Shown: positions 25,372 through 33,985 of the stretch, piece after piece
How the letters are laid out: each line of letters starts with the position of its first letter
Position numbering within the stretch: the first letter of the stretch is position 1
From: Kroppenstedtia guangzhouensis
GTDB lineage: Bacteria > Bacillota > Bacilli > Thermoactinomycetales > DSM-45169
Length of the DNA stretch: 64,000 bases
Direction: 5' to 3'
Assembly (NCBI RefSeq): GCF_014637345.1
Contig: NZ_BMEX01000009.1
Coordinates: 27,488-91,487, forward strand
The notes under the pieces: model-generated
Seen by the model: only the letters and a program-made list of their open reading frames with translations
Databases searched by the model: none
Told to the model about the DNA's origin: nothing
Made by a program: the position numbers and the translations under genes

Positions 25372-26661
25372 ATGAGCATGAGAGAGACAGCTTGGTTTGA
25401 GAAACCGGACCGCTTTGATCCGGGACTTATCCAGGAGTTGAGGCGGTTTCGGGAGATTGGCGGCCATGAGGAACGAGATGTGATTCCGGTGATCATCAGG
25501 TTGAACCGGGAGGCGGATTCCCGCCGGCACCAGGACGTGATCGATCTCTGCAAAAATTCCTCCTGTAACCGATATGGCGGCGAGTTGGGATTGGTGGGCG
25601 GTATTTACGGCAAAGTCAGCCCGAACACCATTCGGGAGATGGCGGATCACGAAGGAGTCTACAAAATTTATCATGACCGGGAAGTGCGGGCTTTTCTCGA
25701 TATTGGCACCAAATCTGTCGGGGTGACTGATGTCCGGGTTCGGGAAGGTTTGACAGGAAAAGGGGTGACGATCGCCGTGGTTGACACGGGGATCCATCCC
25801 CACGATGACCTGATGAAGCCAGTCCCCCGCATTGTCGCTTTTGAAGATCTGATCCATGGTCGCAAAGAGCCCTATGATGATCAAGGACACGGGACTCACT
25901 GTGCTGGGGATGCTGCCGGCAACGGGTACCGATCGGAAGGTTTGTATGCCGGTCCCGCTCCGGAAGCCAAACTGGTCGGGGTGAAGGTTCTCGACAAGGA
26001 AGGAAGCGGCCAGCTCTCCACAGTGATCAAGGGTGTGGACTGGTGTGTGGTGAACAAGGAGAAATACGGAATCCGCATTATTTCCCTCTCACTTGGAGCA
26101 CCGGCTGTTGAATCTTATCGGGACGATCCCCTCGCACAAGCGGTGGAAGCGGCCTGGCACCGAGGAATTGTGGTTTTGGCCGCAGCGGGCAACGAAGGTC
26201 CGCTCCCGGGAACAATCAGCACCCCGGGACTGGATCCCCTCATCCTGACTGTTGGAGCCGCAGATGACCGGAACACTCCCGATGACAGTGACGATATCAA
26301 AGCTTCTTATTCCAGTCGGGGGCCGACTGTCGATCTGTTGGTGAAACCGGATGTTTATGCTCCCGGGACCCATATCATCTCCCTGTCGGTACCGGATTCA
26401 CCCTTGGAGCGGCAATTGCCGGAAAATCGGGTGGGTGAACATTACATCAATCTCTCCGGTACGTCGATGGCGACTCCTTTCTGTGCGGGGGTTGTGGCCC
26501 TTCTGTTGGAAGCCAACCCCCAATTGAGTCCCAATGATGTGAAAAGCATCTTGATGTTTACCACCCGGGAGATGACAGGGGATCAAGCCGGATATCTCCG
26601 TGTGGGCAAAGCGATCGACTTGGCCAAGGAATATCTCTCATCCCGGGAGGTTTCGGTCTGA
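25372..26661 (+). CDS. Subtilisin-like serine protease, AprX-type
   Basis: 429 residues, peptidase family S8. The catalytic triad is visible: Asp138 in AVVDTGIHPHDDL, His173 in DDQGHGTHCAGDAAG, Ser365 in SGTSMATPFCAGVV; the oxyanion Asn is in AAAGNEGP. No signal peptide is present, which fits the intracellular AprX group. The first 115 residues act as an N-terminal domain or propeptide. ATG follows TAGGAGGTG. It is a single gene. Confidence 0.9.
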   Translation: MSMRETAWFEKPDRFDPGLIQELRRFREIGGHEERDVIPVIIRLNREADSRRHQDVIDLCKNSSCNRYGGELGLVGGIYGKVSPNTIREMADHEGVYKIYHDREVRAFLDIGTKSVGVTDVRVREGLTGKGVTIAVVDTGIHPHDDLMKPVPRIVAFEDLIHGRKEPYDDQGHGTHCAGDAAGNGYRSEGLYAGPAPEAKLVGVKVLDKEGSGQLSTVIKGVDWCVVNKEKYGIRIISLSLGAPAVESYRDDPLAQAVEAAWHRGIVVLAAAGNEGPLPGTISTPGLDPLILTVGAADDRNTPDDSDDIKASYSSRGPTVDLLVKPDVYAPGTHIISLSVPDSPLERQLPENRVGEHYINLSGTSMATPFCAGVVALLLEANPQLSPNDVKSILMFTTREMTGDQAGYLRVGKAIDLAKEYLSSREVSV

Positions 26662-26720
26662 AAGGTAACCATCCATACAGTGCCAACGAGGGAAAAGCCT
26701 TCTTCTGTCGGAGGGGACTT

Positions 26721-27551
26721 TTATTTGCCTGCAGTGGAGCGACCCAGTTCCAGAGATCGCCTGCGCGCTTGTTGCACAGCCAGAATCAATGCATCTTGGA
26801 ACTTGTGTTGGGCAAGTGTCTCCAGACCGGCCATTGTCGTACCGCCGGGTGAAGCGACCTTTCGTCGAAGCTCCGCCGGATCTTCCCCGGTTTCCTGCAA
26901 CATTTTGGCGGCTCCCAGCAGGGTTTGCAATGTGAGGCGGCGGGAGACGGCGGGGGTGAGACCCATGGAGACCCCAGCCTTCTCCAGTGCCTCCACCAGA
27001 TAGTAGATATAGGCGGGGCCGCTTCCGGAAAGACCGGTGACAGCATCCATATCTTCCTCTTTCACCACCACGGTGATTCCGATCGAGGAAAAGAAACGGG
27101 CGGCTTCCTCCAGGTCGGCTTCCTCGGCGTAAAGGCCGGGACAAAGAGCCGTGGCTGACAGACCCACAGTACCGGATGTGTTGGGCATGGCCCGAATGAC
27201 AGCGGTTCCCGTGGCGAGTCGCTCCTCGATAAATGAAGTGGAAATCCCGGCGATCACGGAGATGACTCGCTGTCCGGGACGAATATATCGGCCCCATTGT
27301 TCCAATGCTTCGGCAGCATCTTTCGGTTTGATCGCCAGAATGACGATATCTGCCTGGGAAACAGCGCTTTTACGGTCAGCGGGAAGAATGACCCCGTACT
27401 GCCGGGCCAGTTGACGGACCCGTTCATGATTTTGGCGATTCATGATGGTGATTCTCTCCCCCGTCAACATCCCCCGGCTCAGCAGGCCGGACAAAAGTGC
27501 TTCCGTCATGGAGCCGGCACCGATGAAACAGTATGTTGGACGATCCGTCAT
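26721..27551 (-). CDS. proC: Pyrroline-5-carboxylate reductase
   Basis: 276 residues. It catalyses the last step of proline synthesis. The N-terminal Rossmann fold begins YCFIGAGSMTEALLSGLLSR. The C-terminal dimerisation domain has the P5CR signature around VTGLSGSGPAYIYYLVEALE, followed by LLGAAKMLQETGEDPAELRR and SPGGTTMAGLETL. The frame opens at 27662, but the upstream part is the T-box terminator, so the ATG at 27551 with AGGAGTGG upstream is the start. Expression is controlled by a T-box leader with a likely proline codon specifier. Confidence 0.93.
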   Translation of the reverse strand: MTDRPTYCFIGAGSMTEALLSGLLSRGMLTGERITIMNRQNHERVRQLARQYGVILPADRKSAVSQADIVILAIKPKDAAEALEQWGRYIRPGQRVISVIAGISTSFIEERLATGTAVIRAMPNTSGTVGLSATALCPGLYAEEADLEEAARFFSSIGITVVVKEEDMDAVTGLSGSGPAYIYYLVEALEKAGVSMGLTPAVSRRLTLQTLLGAAKMLQETGEDPAELRRKVASPGGTTMAGLETLAQHKFQDALILAVQQARRRSLELGRSTAGK

Positions 27552-27584
27552 GATTCCACTCCTCCCTTGGATTTCAGTGTAAAA

Positions 27585-27850
27585 AAACAACCCTCTCCCG
27601 TCCCAAGGACGAAAGAGGGTTTCTTCCGCGGTACCACCTTTATTGACACGATTGTGTCCCACTCATGAAAGACAATGGTTGTCTTCCCCGTCGATAACGG
27701 AGAGGTCCGTCACGGCTCATCGCCGCCCGCTTCCGGGGTGGGTCGGAGGTGGATGTTGCCGGCAACCCTTTCAGCCGACGGGGTTGGCTCTCTGAACGGA
27801 CATCCGGCCTCGCTGGCCCCTTCATCGCGTTTTGCTTCCGCTTATGATTT
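27585..27850 (-). promoter_or_regulatory. T-box riboswitch leader upstream of proC, likely proline-specific
   Basis: On the minus strand the T-box sequence GGTGGTACCGCGG (about 27624-27636) is exact. It is followed by the terminator AACCCTCTTTC...GAGAGGGTT with a T run (27585-27620). Stem III GACACAATCGTGTC lies just before it. The Stem I apex has AGAGAGCC and GGCTGAAAG. Pairing GGATG with CATCC, GAGG with CCTC and GGGG with CCCC places GACCCA in the specifier loop, so the specifier is probably CCC (27742-27740), a proline codon. Uncharged tRNA-Pro would then allow proC transcription. Confidence 0.9.
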
Positions 27851-27856
27851 TTACCT

Positions 27857-27885
27857 ATTATGACCGGGTTGTGAAGGGATGTCAA
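27857..27885 (-). promoter_or_regulatory. Promoter of the proC T-box transcript
   Basis: Minus-strand TTGACA (27885-27880) and CATAAT (27862-27857) with a 17-bp spacer, directly before the T-box leader. Confidence 0.75.
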
Positions 27886-28013
27886 GGATTCCGGTCTGCA
27901 AATAAAACCGGAAAAGGGATTTACAGTTACAGTCCATCAGATCAATTCTGATTTTTATGTTTTATAATCCGACATTTTTGGAGATAAAAGTGAGTAGGAA
28001 GGAGATTCAAACG

Positions 28014-28556
28014 ATGAAATCCATTCGGGCGGGGGAAATCCTCCGGATTGAAAGCAGAAAACACGGAGGTGCTTTCCACCGTTCATGGAAGCGATCGGTG
28101 GTGTTGGATCCAGGGGAACCCCTCTTGTTGGCCAATCGTGATGTGGAAGTGACGGAGTCTGATGGGCACAAGTGGTTTTCCAAAGGGTTGGCACTCTGTC
28201 AGTTTCATAGAAACCATTGGTTCAATACGATAATAATGATTGATACCACCGGCTCTCATCGTTTCTATTGCAATATCGCTTCGCCTTGCAGCTTGGAGAG
28301 TCACGGGTTGGTCTACACAGACTACGATTTGGACCTGTTGGTGGAACCGGATCTGACATACCGTTGGTTGGATCGTGACGATTATGAAAGAAATCGGAGC
28401 CGTCTCGGCTATTCCCGTGAGATTACACAACGTGTGGAAGAGGCGGTTTCTCAACTGGAACATCTCGTCACGGAAGGCAAAGAGCCCTTTACGTCCGGGT
28501 TTGTGCAAAAGGGGGTTCATCGATTCCTTTCCTATGAAAAACAACTGATGGGGTGA
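28014..28556 (+). CDS. DUF402 protein, YgaC-like nucleoside di/triphosphatase
   Basis: 180 residues, the usual YgaC length. Conserved parts are KHGGAFHRSWKRSVVLD, WFNTIIMIDTTGSHRFYCNI and YTDYDLDLLVEPDLTYRWLD, where the Asp residues bind metal in the DUF402 barrel. Members such as Staphylococcus Ntdp hydrolyse nucleoside tri- and diphosphates. I start at ATG 28014, preceded by GGAAGGAG; the open frame begins at 27957. In B. subtilis ygaC precedes ygaD, and here an ABC exporter follows three genes later. Confidence 0.88.
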   Translation: MKSIRAGEILRIESRKHGGAFHRSWKRSVVLDPGEPLLLANRDVEVTESDGHKWFSKGLALCQFHRNHWFNTIIMIDTTGSHRFYCNIASPCSLESHGLVYTDYDLDLLVEPDLTYRWLDRDDYERNRSRLGYSREITQRVEEAVSQLEHLVTEGKEPFTSGFVQKGVHRFLSYEKQLMG

Positions 28557-28567
28557 AGTGATGCGAG

Positions 28568-29095
28568 ATGAAGGGTGGTAGGCCCCGGTTTGGATCCTGG
28601 TTGCGAACGGTCCTGTTGGCTGTATCGGCGGCGCTGGTCATCAACCAGTTTGGGCTGGCACTGTCCGTGGTCAACGGAACCTCCATGATGCCCACATTGG
28701 AGAATGGGGATCGATTGTTGATCAACAAATTACACTTTATCTTCAACCGTCCTCAACGGAATGATGTGGTCACCTTCAAGGATCCTTCCCGGGATGGAAA
28801 GTATCTGGTCAAGCGGGTGGTGGGAGTGCCCGGAGACCGGATTGAGATTAAGGGAGGAAGATTGTATCGTAATGGAAAAGAGGTTTATGAGCCCTATATC
28901 GACACAGACATCGAAGATGGGGATTTTGGGCCGGTGACAGTCAAAAAAGGGAGCATTTTCGTCATGGGGGACAACCGTCATCGCTATGCGAGCAGGGACA
29001 GTCGCTACCCCGGAGTGGGGCAAGTGCCGGAAGAACTTCTTGAAGGGAAGGTGGAATTTATCCTCTGGCGACCGTCGTTGAAAAAATTCCTCTGA
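28568..29095 (+). CDS. lepB: Signal peptidase I
   Basis: 175 residues, Gram-positive type with one N-terminal membrane helix (LRTVLLAVSAALVINQFGLA). The catalytic Ser39 lies in NGTSMMPTLENGD and Lys82 in LVKRVVGVPGDRIEI. The conserved box GSIFVMGDNRHRYASRDSR contains the family GDN-x3-S-x-DSR-type motif, with Tyr-Ala-Ser in place of the usual Ser spacing. It cleaves Sec signal peptides at the outer face. It starts 12 bp after the DUF402 gene; the ribosome site GGTGAAGTG is weak, suggesting coupling. Confidence 0.92.
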   Translation: MKGGRPRFGSWLRTVLLAVSAALVINQFGLALSVVNGTSMMPTLENGDRLLINKLHFIFNRPQRNDVVTFKDPSRDGKYLVKRVVGVPGDRIEIKGGRLYRNGKEVYEPYIDTDIEDGDFGPVTVKKGSIFVMGDNRHRYASRDSRYPGVGQVPEELLEGKVEFILWRPSLKKFL

Positions 29096-29340
29096 TGGAA
29101 ACAGTGGAAACAATTTCAAATAATATCAAGAGTCAAAAACTGTTCACAAAAAGCTGATGCCAATTCGCTGGGAACATTGCATAATAGGAGAAGTGTAGAG
29201 ATTTCGTCCACTTTCTCACATAATTTACAATTCGGCTTTGCCCGGTACATCTCCATTCACCATTGTAATTCTACAAAATTCCGGTGCAATTTGTGAATAA
29301 AAGCACAGAAAAACTTACATGCCCATGGAGGGAACGGAAA

Positions 29341-30120
29341 ATGGATTTGTTGGACAAAACCCGTAAGATCTCAAAAATTCTTCAAAAAAATGTAGGCCAC
29401 CACTTGGTGGACTTTGATCAGGTGGCGGAAGCGCTGTGTGATGTGATCGGTGCCAACCTGTATGTGGTGAGCCCCGAGGGGGAAATCCTCGGTCTGGCTG
29501 TCAACCATGAGATCGAAAATGAGCGGATGCAGAAGTATCTCAAGGACCGTCAATTTCCGGAAGAGTATGCTACCATGCTGATGGGTGTGGAAAAAACCTC
29601 TCCCAATGTGAGCGTGGATGATCCGTTGACGGCTTATCCCGTGGAAATGAAAGATATGTTTAAACACGGGTACACCACCCTGGTGCCCGTTGTGGGCGGT
29701 GGGGACCATCTGGGGACACTGGTTCTGTCCCGGATCAATGATAAGTTTGTGGATGATGATCTGGTTCTTGCGGAGTACGGTGCAACAGTGGTCGGGATGG
29801 AGATTCTGCGCGAACGGGCAGGTAAAATTGAAGAAGAGGCACGCAGCCGGGCAGTGGTCCAGTTGGCGATCAACTCGCTTTCTTTCAGCGAGTTGGAGGC
29901 TGCAGAACATATTTTCAATGAGCTGGAGGGTACAGAAGGTCTGTTGGTTGCCAGCAAAATTGCCGACCGTGTGGGCATCACCCGCTCGGTGATTGTCAAT
30001 GCCCTTCGCAAACTGGAGAGTGCAGGTGTGGTGGAATCCCGTTCTTTGGGGATGAAGGGAACCTATATCAAGATTTTGAACAACAAATTGCTTCCCGCTC
30101 TTGAAAAAGCGCGGAGCTAA
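29341..30120 (+). CDS. codY: GTP-sensing transcriptional pleiotropic repressor CodY
   Basis: 259 residues, exactly the standard CodY length when started at ATG 29341 (GGAGGGAACGG upstream; the open frame extends to 29284). The N-terminal GAF domain senses branched-chain amino acids. The C-terminal winged helix has [20 protein letters not shown], the highly conserved CodY recognition helix. CodY with GTP and isoleucine represses stationary-phase genes. Here codY stands alone, not next to the clpQY/codV cluster found in Bacillus. A terminator follows. Confidence 0.95.
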   Translation: MDLLDKTRKISKILQKNVGHHLVDFDQVAEALCDVIGANLYVVSPEGEILGLAVNHEIENERMQKYLKDRQFPEEYATMLMGVEKTSPNVSVDDPLTAYPVEMKDMFKHGYTTLVPVVGGGDHLGTLVLSRINDKFVDDDLVLAEYGATVVGMEILRERAGKIEEEARSRAVVQLAINSLSFSELEAAEHIFNELEGTEGLLVASKIADRVGITRSVIVNALRKLESAGVVESRSLGMKGTYIKILNNKLLPALEKARS

Positions 30121-30132
30121 CTCGGCAAAATG

Positions 30133-30155
30133 GCCGCCAATCAGGCGGCTTTTTT
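30133..30155 (+). terminator. Rho-independent terminator of codY
   Basis: Stem GCCGCC / GGCGGC with a 5-nt loop and six T. Confidence 0.8.
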
Positions 30156-30234
30156 GCTGTTGTCGGGGAAAGGGGCATACCCTGGAATTTAAGGAGTTGC
30201 GCTCTCTGTTATAATGAGGTGAATCGATCTGAGA

Positions 30235-32028
30235 GTGGGAGTTGAGTTTGAATTGGGGAGTGTTCGGAGATACCTTCGTTTTGTCCGCCCGTACCGTAAG
30301 CAGATTGCGGCAACTATGGTGGTGGGCGTGCTGAAATTCGGCATTCCTCTATTGTTGCCTCTGATTCTGAAATACGTGGTCGATGACATTTTGATGACAA
30401 ATGCGTCCACAGAGGAAAAACTGAACCACCTTTTTTGGATCCTCGGGGGTGCATTGTTCGTTTTTACGGTGCTGAGGTGGCCGATAGAGTACTACCGCCA
30501 GTATTTCGCTCAGTGGACGGCCAGCCGGGTCTTGTTTGATATCCGCAACCGGCTGTTTGACCATATCCAGAAGTTGTCACTCCGTTATTATAATAACCGG
30601 AAAGTGGGTCAAATCATCTCCCGGGTGATCAACGATGTGGAGCAGACCAAGGAATTCGTCGTCACCGGGATGATGAACATTTGGCTCGACTTGATCACCT
30701 TGTCGATTGCAGTGGGGATCATGTTGTGGATGGATCCCAGGATGACTCTGGTTTCTTTGTCCGTCTTTCCTCTGTATGGTGTGGCGGTCAAATATTTTTA
30801 TCAGGGATTAAGGAGACTCACGCGAGAGCGTTCCCAAGCTCTGGCGGAGATGCAGGGCCATCTCCATGAACGGATTCAGGGGATTTCCGTAATCCGGGCC
30901 TTCAATCTGGAAAAGCATGAGCAGGGGCAGTTTGATAAGCAAAACCGACACTATCTTGGCAAAGCATTGGCTCATTCCCGTTGGAACGCGCACACTTTTG
31001 CAATTGTCAATACGATTACAGACATTGCACCGATCCTGGTGATCGCCTTTGCCGGTTATCAAGTCATTCAGGGGAACTTGACCATCGGCGAGATGACCGC
31101 CTTTTATGGTTATTTGCAATTGATCTATTCGCCGATCCGGCGCTTGGTCAATTCCTCCACCATTTTAACCCAAGCTCTCGCCTCCATGGACCGGGTGTTT
31201 GAGTTCCTCGATGAACCCTATGATATTCAGGATTCTTCGGATGCCCGCTCCGTCCCGCAGGCACGAGGTGAGATCACCTTCCGGGATGTTCGTTTTTCTT
31301 ATCGGGATGGCGGTGAGGAAGTGCTGAGAGGGATCGATTTGGAGATTGCTCCCGGACAAACGATTGCCTTGGTCGGGATGAGTGGGGGCGGAAAATCCTC
31401 CCTGGTCTCCTTGATTCCCCGCTTCTACGATATTCAGCAGGGTAGCGTGGAAGTGGACGGAGTGGATGTACGTGACTGGAAGCTGTCCAACCTTCGGGAG
31501 AGAATCGGGATGGTGCTTCAGGATAACATTTTGTTCAGCGGCAGTGTGCTGGAGAATATCCGGATGGGAAAAACAGATGCCTCTTTTGAGGAAGTGGTGG
31601 CGGCGGCCAAGGCGGCCAACGCCCATGAGTTCATCACAAAACTCGTTGATGGGTATGACACGGAGATCGGGGAACGGGGAGTCAAGCTCTCCGGGGGACA
31701 AAAACAGCGTCTCGCTATTGCGAGGGTGTTTTTGAAGGATCCGGCTATCCTGATCCTGGATGAAGCCACATCGGCCCTTGATCTGGAGTCGGAGCGTCTG
31801 ATCCAGAAATCCCTAAGACGGCTCGCGAAGAATCGGACGACTTTGATTGTGGCTCACCGTCTGTCCACGATCACTCACGCGGATAAGATCTGTCTGATGG
31901 AGGGGGGGCGGATTGTCGAAAGCGGAACCCACCGGGAATTGATGGCGATGGGCGGAAGATATGCCCACCTGTTTAATGTTCAACATCTGGATGGGCCCGA
32001 TGTGCCGGTCAGCCAGGGCACATCCTGA
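30235..32028 (+). CDS. ABC exporter half-transporter, YgaD/MsbA type
   Basis: 597 residues, membrane domain then ATPase on one chain. Six membrane helices occupy residues 1-310. Walker A is GMSGGGKSSLVSLIP, the Q-loop is GMVLQDNILFSG, the signature is KLSGGQKQRLAIARV and Walker B AILILDEATSALD. It functions as a homodimer or with a partner exporting lipids or drugs. GTG 30235 is about 14 nt from GAGGTG, so the start may be a later codon, such as TTG 30253. Its order after a DUF402 gene matches B. subtilis ygaD. A kinase gene follows. Confidence 0.9.
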   Translation: MGVEFELGSVRRYLRFVRPYRKQIAATMVVGVLKFGIPLLLPLILKYVVDDILMTNASTEEKLNHLFWILGGALFVFTVLRWPIEYYRQYFAQWTASRVLFDIRNRLFDHIQKLSLRYYNNRKVGQIISRVINDVEQTKEFVVTGMMNIWLDLITLSIAVGIMLWMDPRMTLVSLSVFPLYGVAVKYFYQGLRRLTRERSQALAEMQGHLHERIQGISVIRAFNLEKHEQGQFDKQNRHYLGKALAHSRWNAHTFAIVNTITDIAPILVIAFAGYQVIQGNLTIGEMTAFYGYLQLIYSPIRRLVNSSTILTQALASMDRVFEFLDEPYDIQDSSDARSVPQARGEITFRDVRFSYRDGGEEVLRGIDLEIAPGQTIALVGMSGGGKSSLVSLIPRFYDIQQGSVEVDGVDVRDWKLSNLRERIGMVLQDNILFSGSVLENIRMGKTDASFEEVVAAAKAANAHEFITKLVDGYDTEIGERGVKLSGGQKQRLAIARVFLKDPAILILDEATSALDLESERLIQKSLRRLAKNRTTLIVAHRLSTITHADKICLMEGGRIVESGTHRELMAMGGRYAHLFNVQHLDGPDVPVSQGTS

Positions 32029-32047
32029 AACTTGGGGAGGGAGACTG

Positions 32048-32464
32048 TTGAGCACCTTGATCCCGATTAAAACCGAATCGGATGTCGTCACCATTCGCAG
32101 CATGGTTCGGGAAATCGCCGGAGGGTTGGGCTTTGATGAGTTGGACCAGAGCCGCATCGTTTCATCAGTGTCGGAACTGGCGCTCAATGTGGTGCATCAT
32201 GCGGATGAAGGAACTGTTCTGGTGGAGCCGGTCAACAGGGAAGGAAGGCAGGGCATCCGCATGGTGGTCCGGGATTTCGGTCCCGGGATGGAAGAAACGG
32301 AACAAATCCTCAGAATGTCGGAGACTCCGTCAGTGGTGGAAGGACATGGACTTCGCCAAGTCAGGGATCTGATGGATGAATTCATTATCCAGACGGTGAA
32401 TGGAAAGGGAACTTGTGTTCAAGTTAGCAAGTGGCTCACCCATTCCACTACTGAGATAGAATGA
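32048..32464 (+). CDS. RsbT/SpoIIAB-like anti-sigma factor kinase
   Basis: 138 residues, a GHKL ATPase fold. The N box is SVSELALNVVHHA, the G1 box is VVRDFGPGME and the G2 box is GHGLRQVRDLMDEF. Proteins like this phosphorylate anti-anti-sigma factors or bind sigma factors. TTG 32048 follows GGGGAGGGAG, so translation starts there; the open frame extends upstream into the ABC gene. It begins 19 bp after the ABC exporter. No anti-anti-sigma or sigma gene is adjacent, so the partner must lie elsewhere. Confidence 0.82.
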   Translation: MSTLIPIKTESDVVTIRSMVREIAGGLGFDELDQSRIVSSVSELALNVVHHADEGTVLVEPVNREGRQGIRMVVRDFGPGMEETEQILRMSETPSVVEGHGLRQVRDLMDEFIIQTVNGKGTCVQVSKWLTHSTTEIE

Positions 32465-32596
32465 TAGTCCAAAAGTATGAGTCGAGGGGTAGGAGGATGC
32501 CCCCTTTGAATCACGCCGGTTTCCAACGAATGAAGGACCCTCGGGAAACAATCGTGTCCTTAATGTATCCATATTTTGAACCTTTGCCGGTCTTAC

Positions 32597-32626
32597 TTGA
32601 CGTTGTTCTTTTGGCTCATCTAAAAT
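32597..32626 (+). promoter_or_regulatory. Promoter upstream of ctaB1
   Basis: TTGACG (32597-32602) and TAAAAT (32621-32626), 18-bp spacer. A second possible promoter follows: ATGACT (32631-32636), 17 bp, TATAAT (32654-32659). Confidence 0.55.
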
Positions 32627-32750
32627 GTACATGACTATACTGCCGATCCATTGTATAATGCTCCGTTACCGGACTCATGGATTTGGTCGTTTGAGGAAGT
32701 TGTAGAAGAATAGGAAAGAGATTTTAGACGCCTTCTTTGGAAGGATCATC

Positions 32751-32797
32751 GCTGGTTCCTCCTTAAACCAACAGGAGGAGTTCCAGCGCAGTTTTTT
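32751..32797 (+). terminator. Terminator or attenuator in the ctaB1 leader
   Basis: The hairpin combines outer stem GCTGG / CCAGC with inner stem TCCTCCT / AGGAGGA, a small internal loop and six T at 32792-32797. It lies downstream of the promoters and 120 bp before ctaB1, so it could stop transcripts before the oxidase genes. Confidence 0.6.
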
Positions 32798-32916
32798 GTC
32801 ACCCTCTCCTTGGCTTGCAAGTGGATGTCGCAGGAGGGTCCGTCGTTCCGGGAGCGGAAGAGGCGTACGGCAGTAGGCAAATACAGTGGGCCCGATCCAT
32901 AGAAAGGAGGGGTACC

Positions 32917-33858
32917 GTGGAACGACCCATGATTCAACAGACCTCGGGCAGGCTTTTAGCTGAAGAGCCCCGTTCGGAGGCGGGGATGACCAAAGCCACC
33001 TGGAGGGATTATTGGGTTTTAACCAAACCAGGGATCAATGCCTCCAATCTGATGGCGGTGTTCACTGGTTTTTGGCTAGCCGGTTTTCAATCATTCCAGT
33101 TTAGTCTCTTGTTGGCCACCTTGTTGGGGACGGCGCTGGTCATCGCCGGAGGGTGTACGGTCAACAATTACATTGATCGTGACATCGATCCGCTCATGAA
33201 CCGGACTCGTAACCGTCCTGTGGCCGCGGGAAGAATTCAGCCATCATCCGCTTTCTGGATGGGAGCGCTTTTGGGGATGGCCGGTGTGGCCGTTCTGGTG
33301 ATTCTGGTGAACCCGCTTTCGGCGATACTAGCGGCGGTCGGTTTTTTTGTCTACGTTCTTATATACTCCGTTTGGACGAAACGGACAACGATCTGGAATA
33401 CAGTGGTTGGCAGTATCTCCGGGGCCATCCCACCCATGATCGGTTGGACGGCGGTGCAAGGAACATTGGACTTTCCCGCCTGGGTGCTGTTTTTGTTCAT
33501 GTTTGTCTGGCAACCGGCCCATTTCTACGCTTTGGCGATGATGAAAGTCGATGATTACCGGACGGCGGGAATTCCCATGTGGCCGGTGGTGAAGGGCCTT
33601 GCTGACACCCGGCGGCAAATATTGCTGTTTGTGATTCTGATGCTTCCTGCGTCACTCTTGTTGTTCGGGACAGGCGTGGTGAGCTGGTTGTATCTCAGTA
33701 TGGCGATCCTTCTCGGCGGCGCGTGGCTCTACAAGGCAATCGCCGGTTGGTCTTCCCAGGATGACGAAGATTGGGCCCGAAGGATGTTCCTCTTTTCGCT
33801 TCTGTACTTGACGATGATGCAGGTGGCAATGATCATCGACCCGATCCTGTTCAGGTGA
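32917..33858 (+). CDS. ctaB: Protoheme IX farnesyltransferase (heme O synthase), copy 1
   Basis: 313 residues. It makes heme O, precursor of heme A, for the oxidase encoded next. UbiA-type motifs: GGCTVNNYIDRDIDPLMNRT with the Asp-rich Asn-x3-Asp-x3-Asp, NRPVAAGRI, and VDDYRTAGIPMWPVV. About eight to nine membrane helices. GTG 32917 follows AAAGGAGGGG and is the start; upstream frame is leader. The next gene is ctaC at 127 bp. A second ctaB is at 40784, about 50-60% similar by eye. Confidence 0.92.
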   Translation: MERPMIQQTSGRLLAEEPRSEAGMTKATWRDYWVLTKPGINASNLMAVFTGFWLAGFQSFQFSLLLATLLGTALVIAGGCTVNNYIDRDIDPLMNRTRNRPVAAGRIQPSSAFWMGALLGMAGVAVLVILVNPLSAILAAVGFFVYVLIYSVWTKRTTIWNTVVGSISGAIPPMIGWTAVQGTLDFPAWVLFLFMFVWQPAHFYALAMMKVDDYRTAGIPMWPVVKGLADTRRQILLFVILMLPASLLLFGTGVVSWLYLSMAILLGGAWLYKAIAGWSSQDDEDWARRMFLFSLLYLTMMQVAMIIDPILFR

Positions 33859-33985
33859 GGTGGTCGTGAAGGCTTGTCAGTATGTCCAACAGTCGCCTGG
33901 ATCATGTATAGACCAGCGGCGTTGTTTTGATATAGAGAGTGGTCGGTCTGATCGATTTGATGAGAGAAAGCGGGGTTAAACGGGT

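Larger units (their letters stand above)
32465..32916 (+). other. Long leader region of ctaB, with promoters and attenuator
   Basis: No gene of its own recognised. It holds two promoters and a strong hairpin with a T run, all listed separately. The leader from the first promoter to the ctaB start would be about 280 nt. Confidence 0.55.

Noticed and set aside
29262..29282. AATTCTACAAAATT upstream of codY as a CodY box
   Set aside because: It is one base short of, and mismatched to, the 15-bp CodY consensus, so I do not call it.
33868..33985. GTG-initiated 38-codon frame between ctaB1 and ctaC1
   Set aside because: The ribosome-site-like GAGGTGG is too close to the GTG, and nothing in the product suggests a function.
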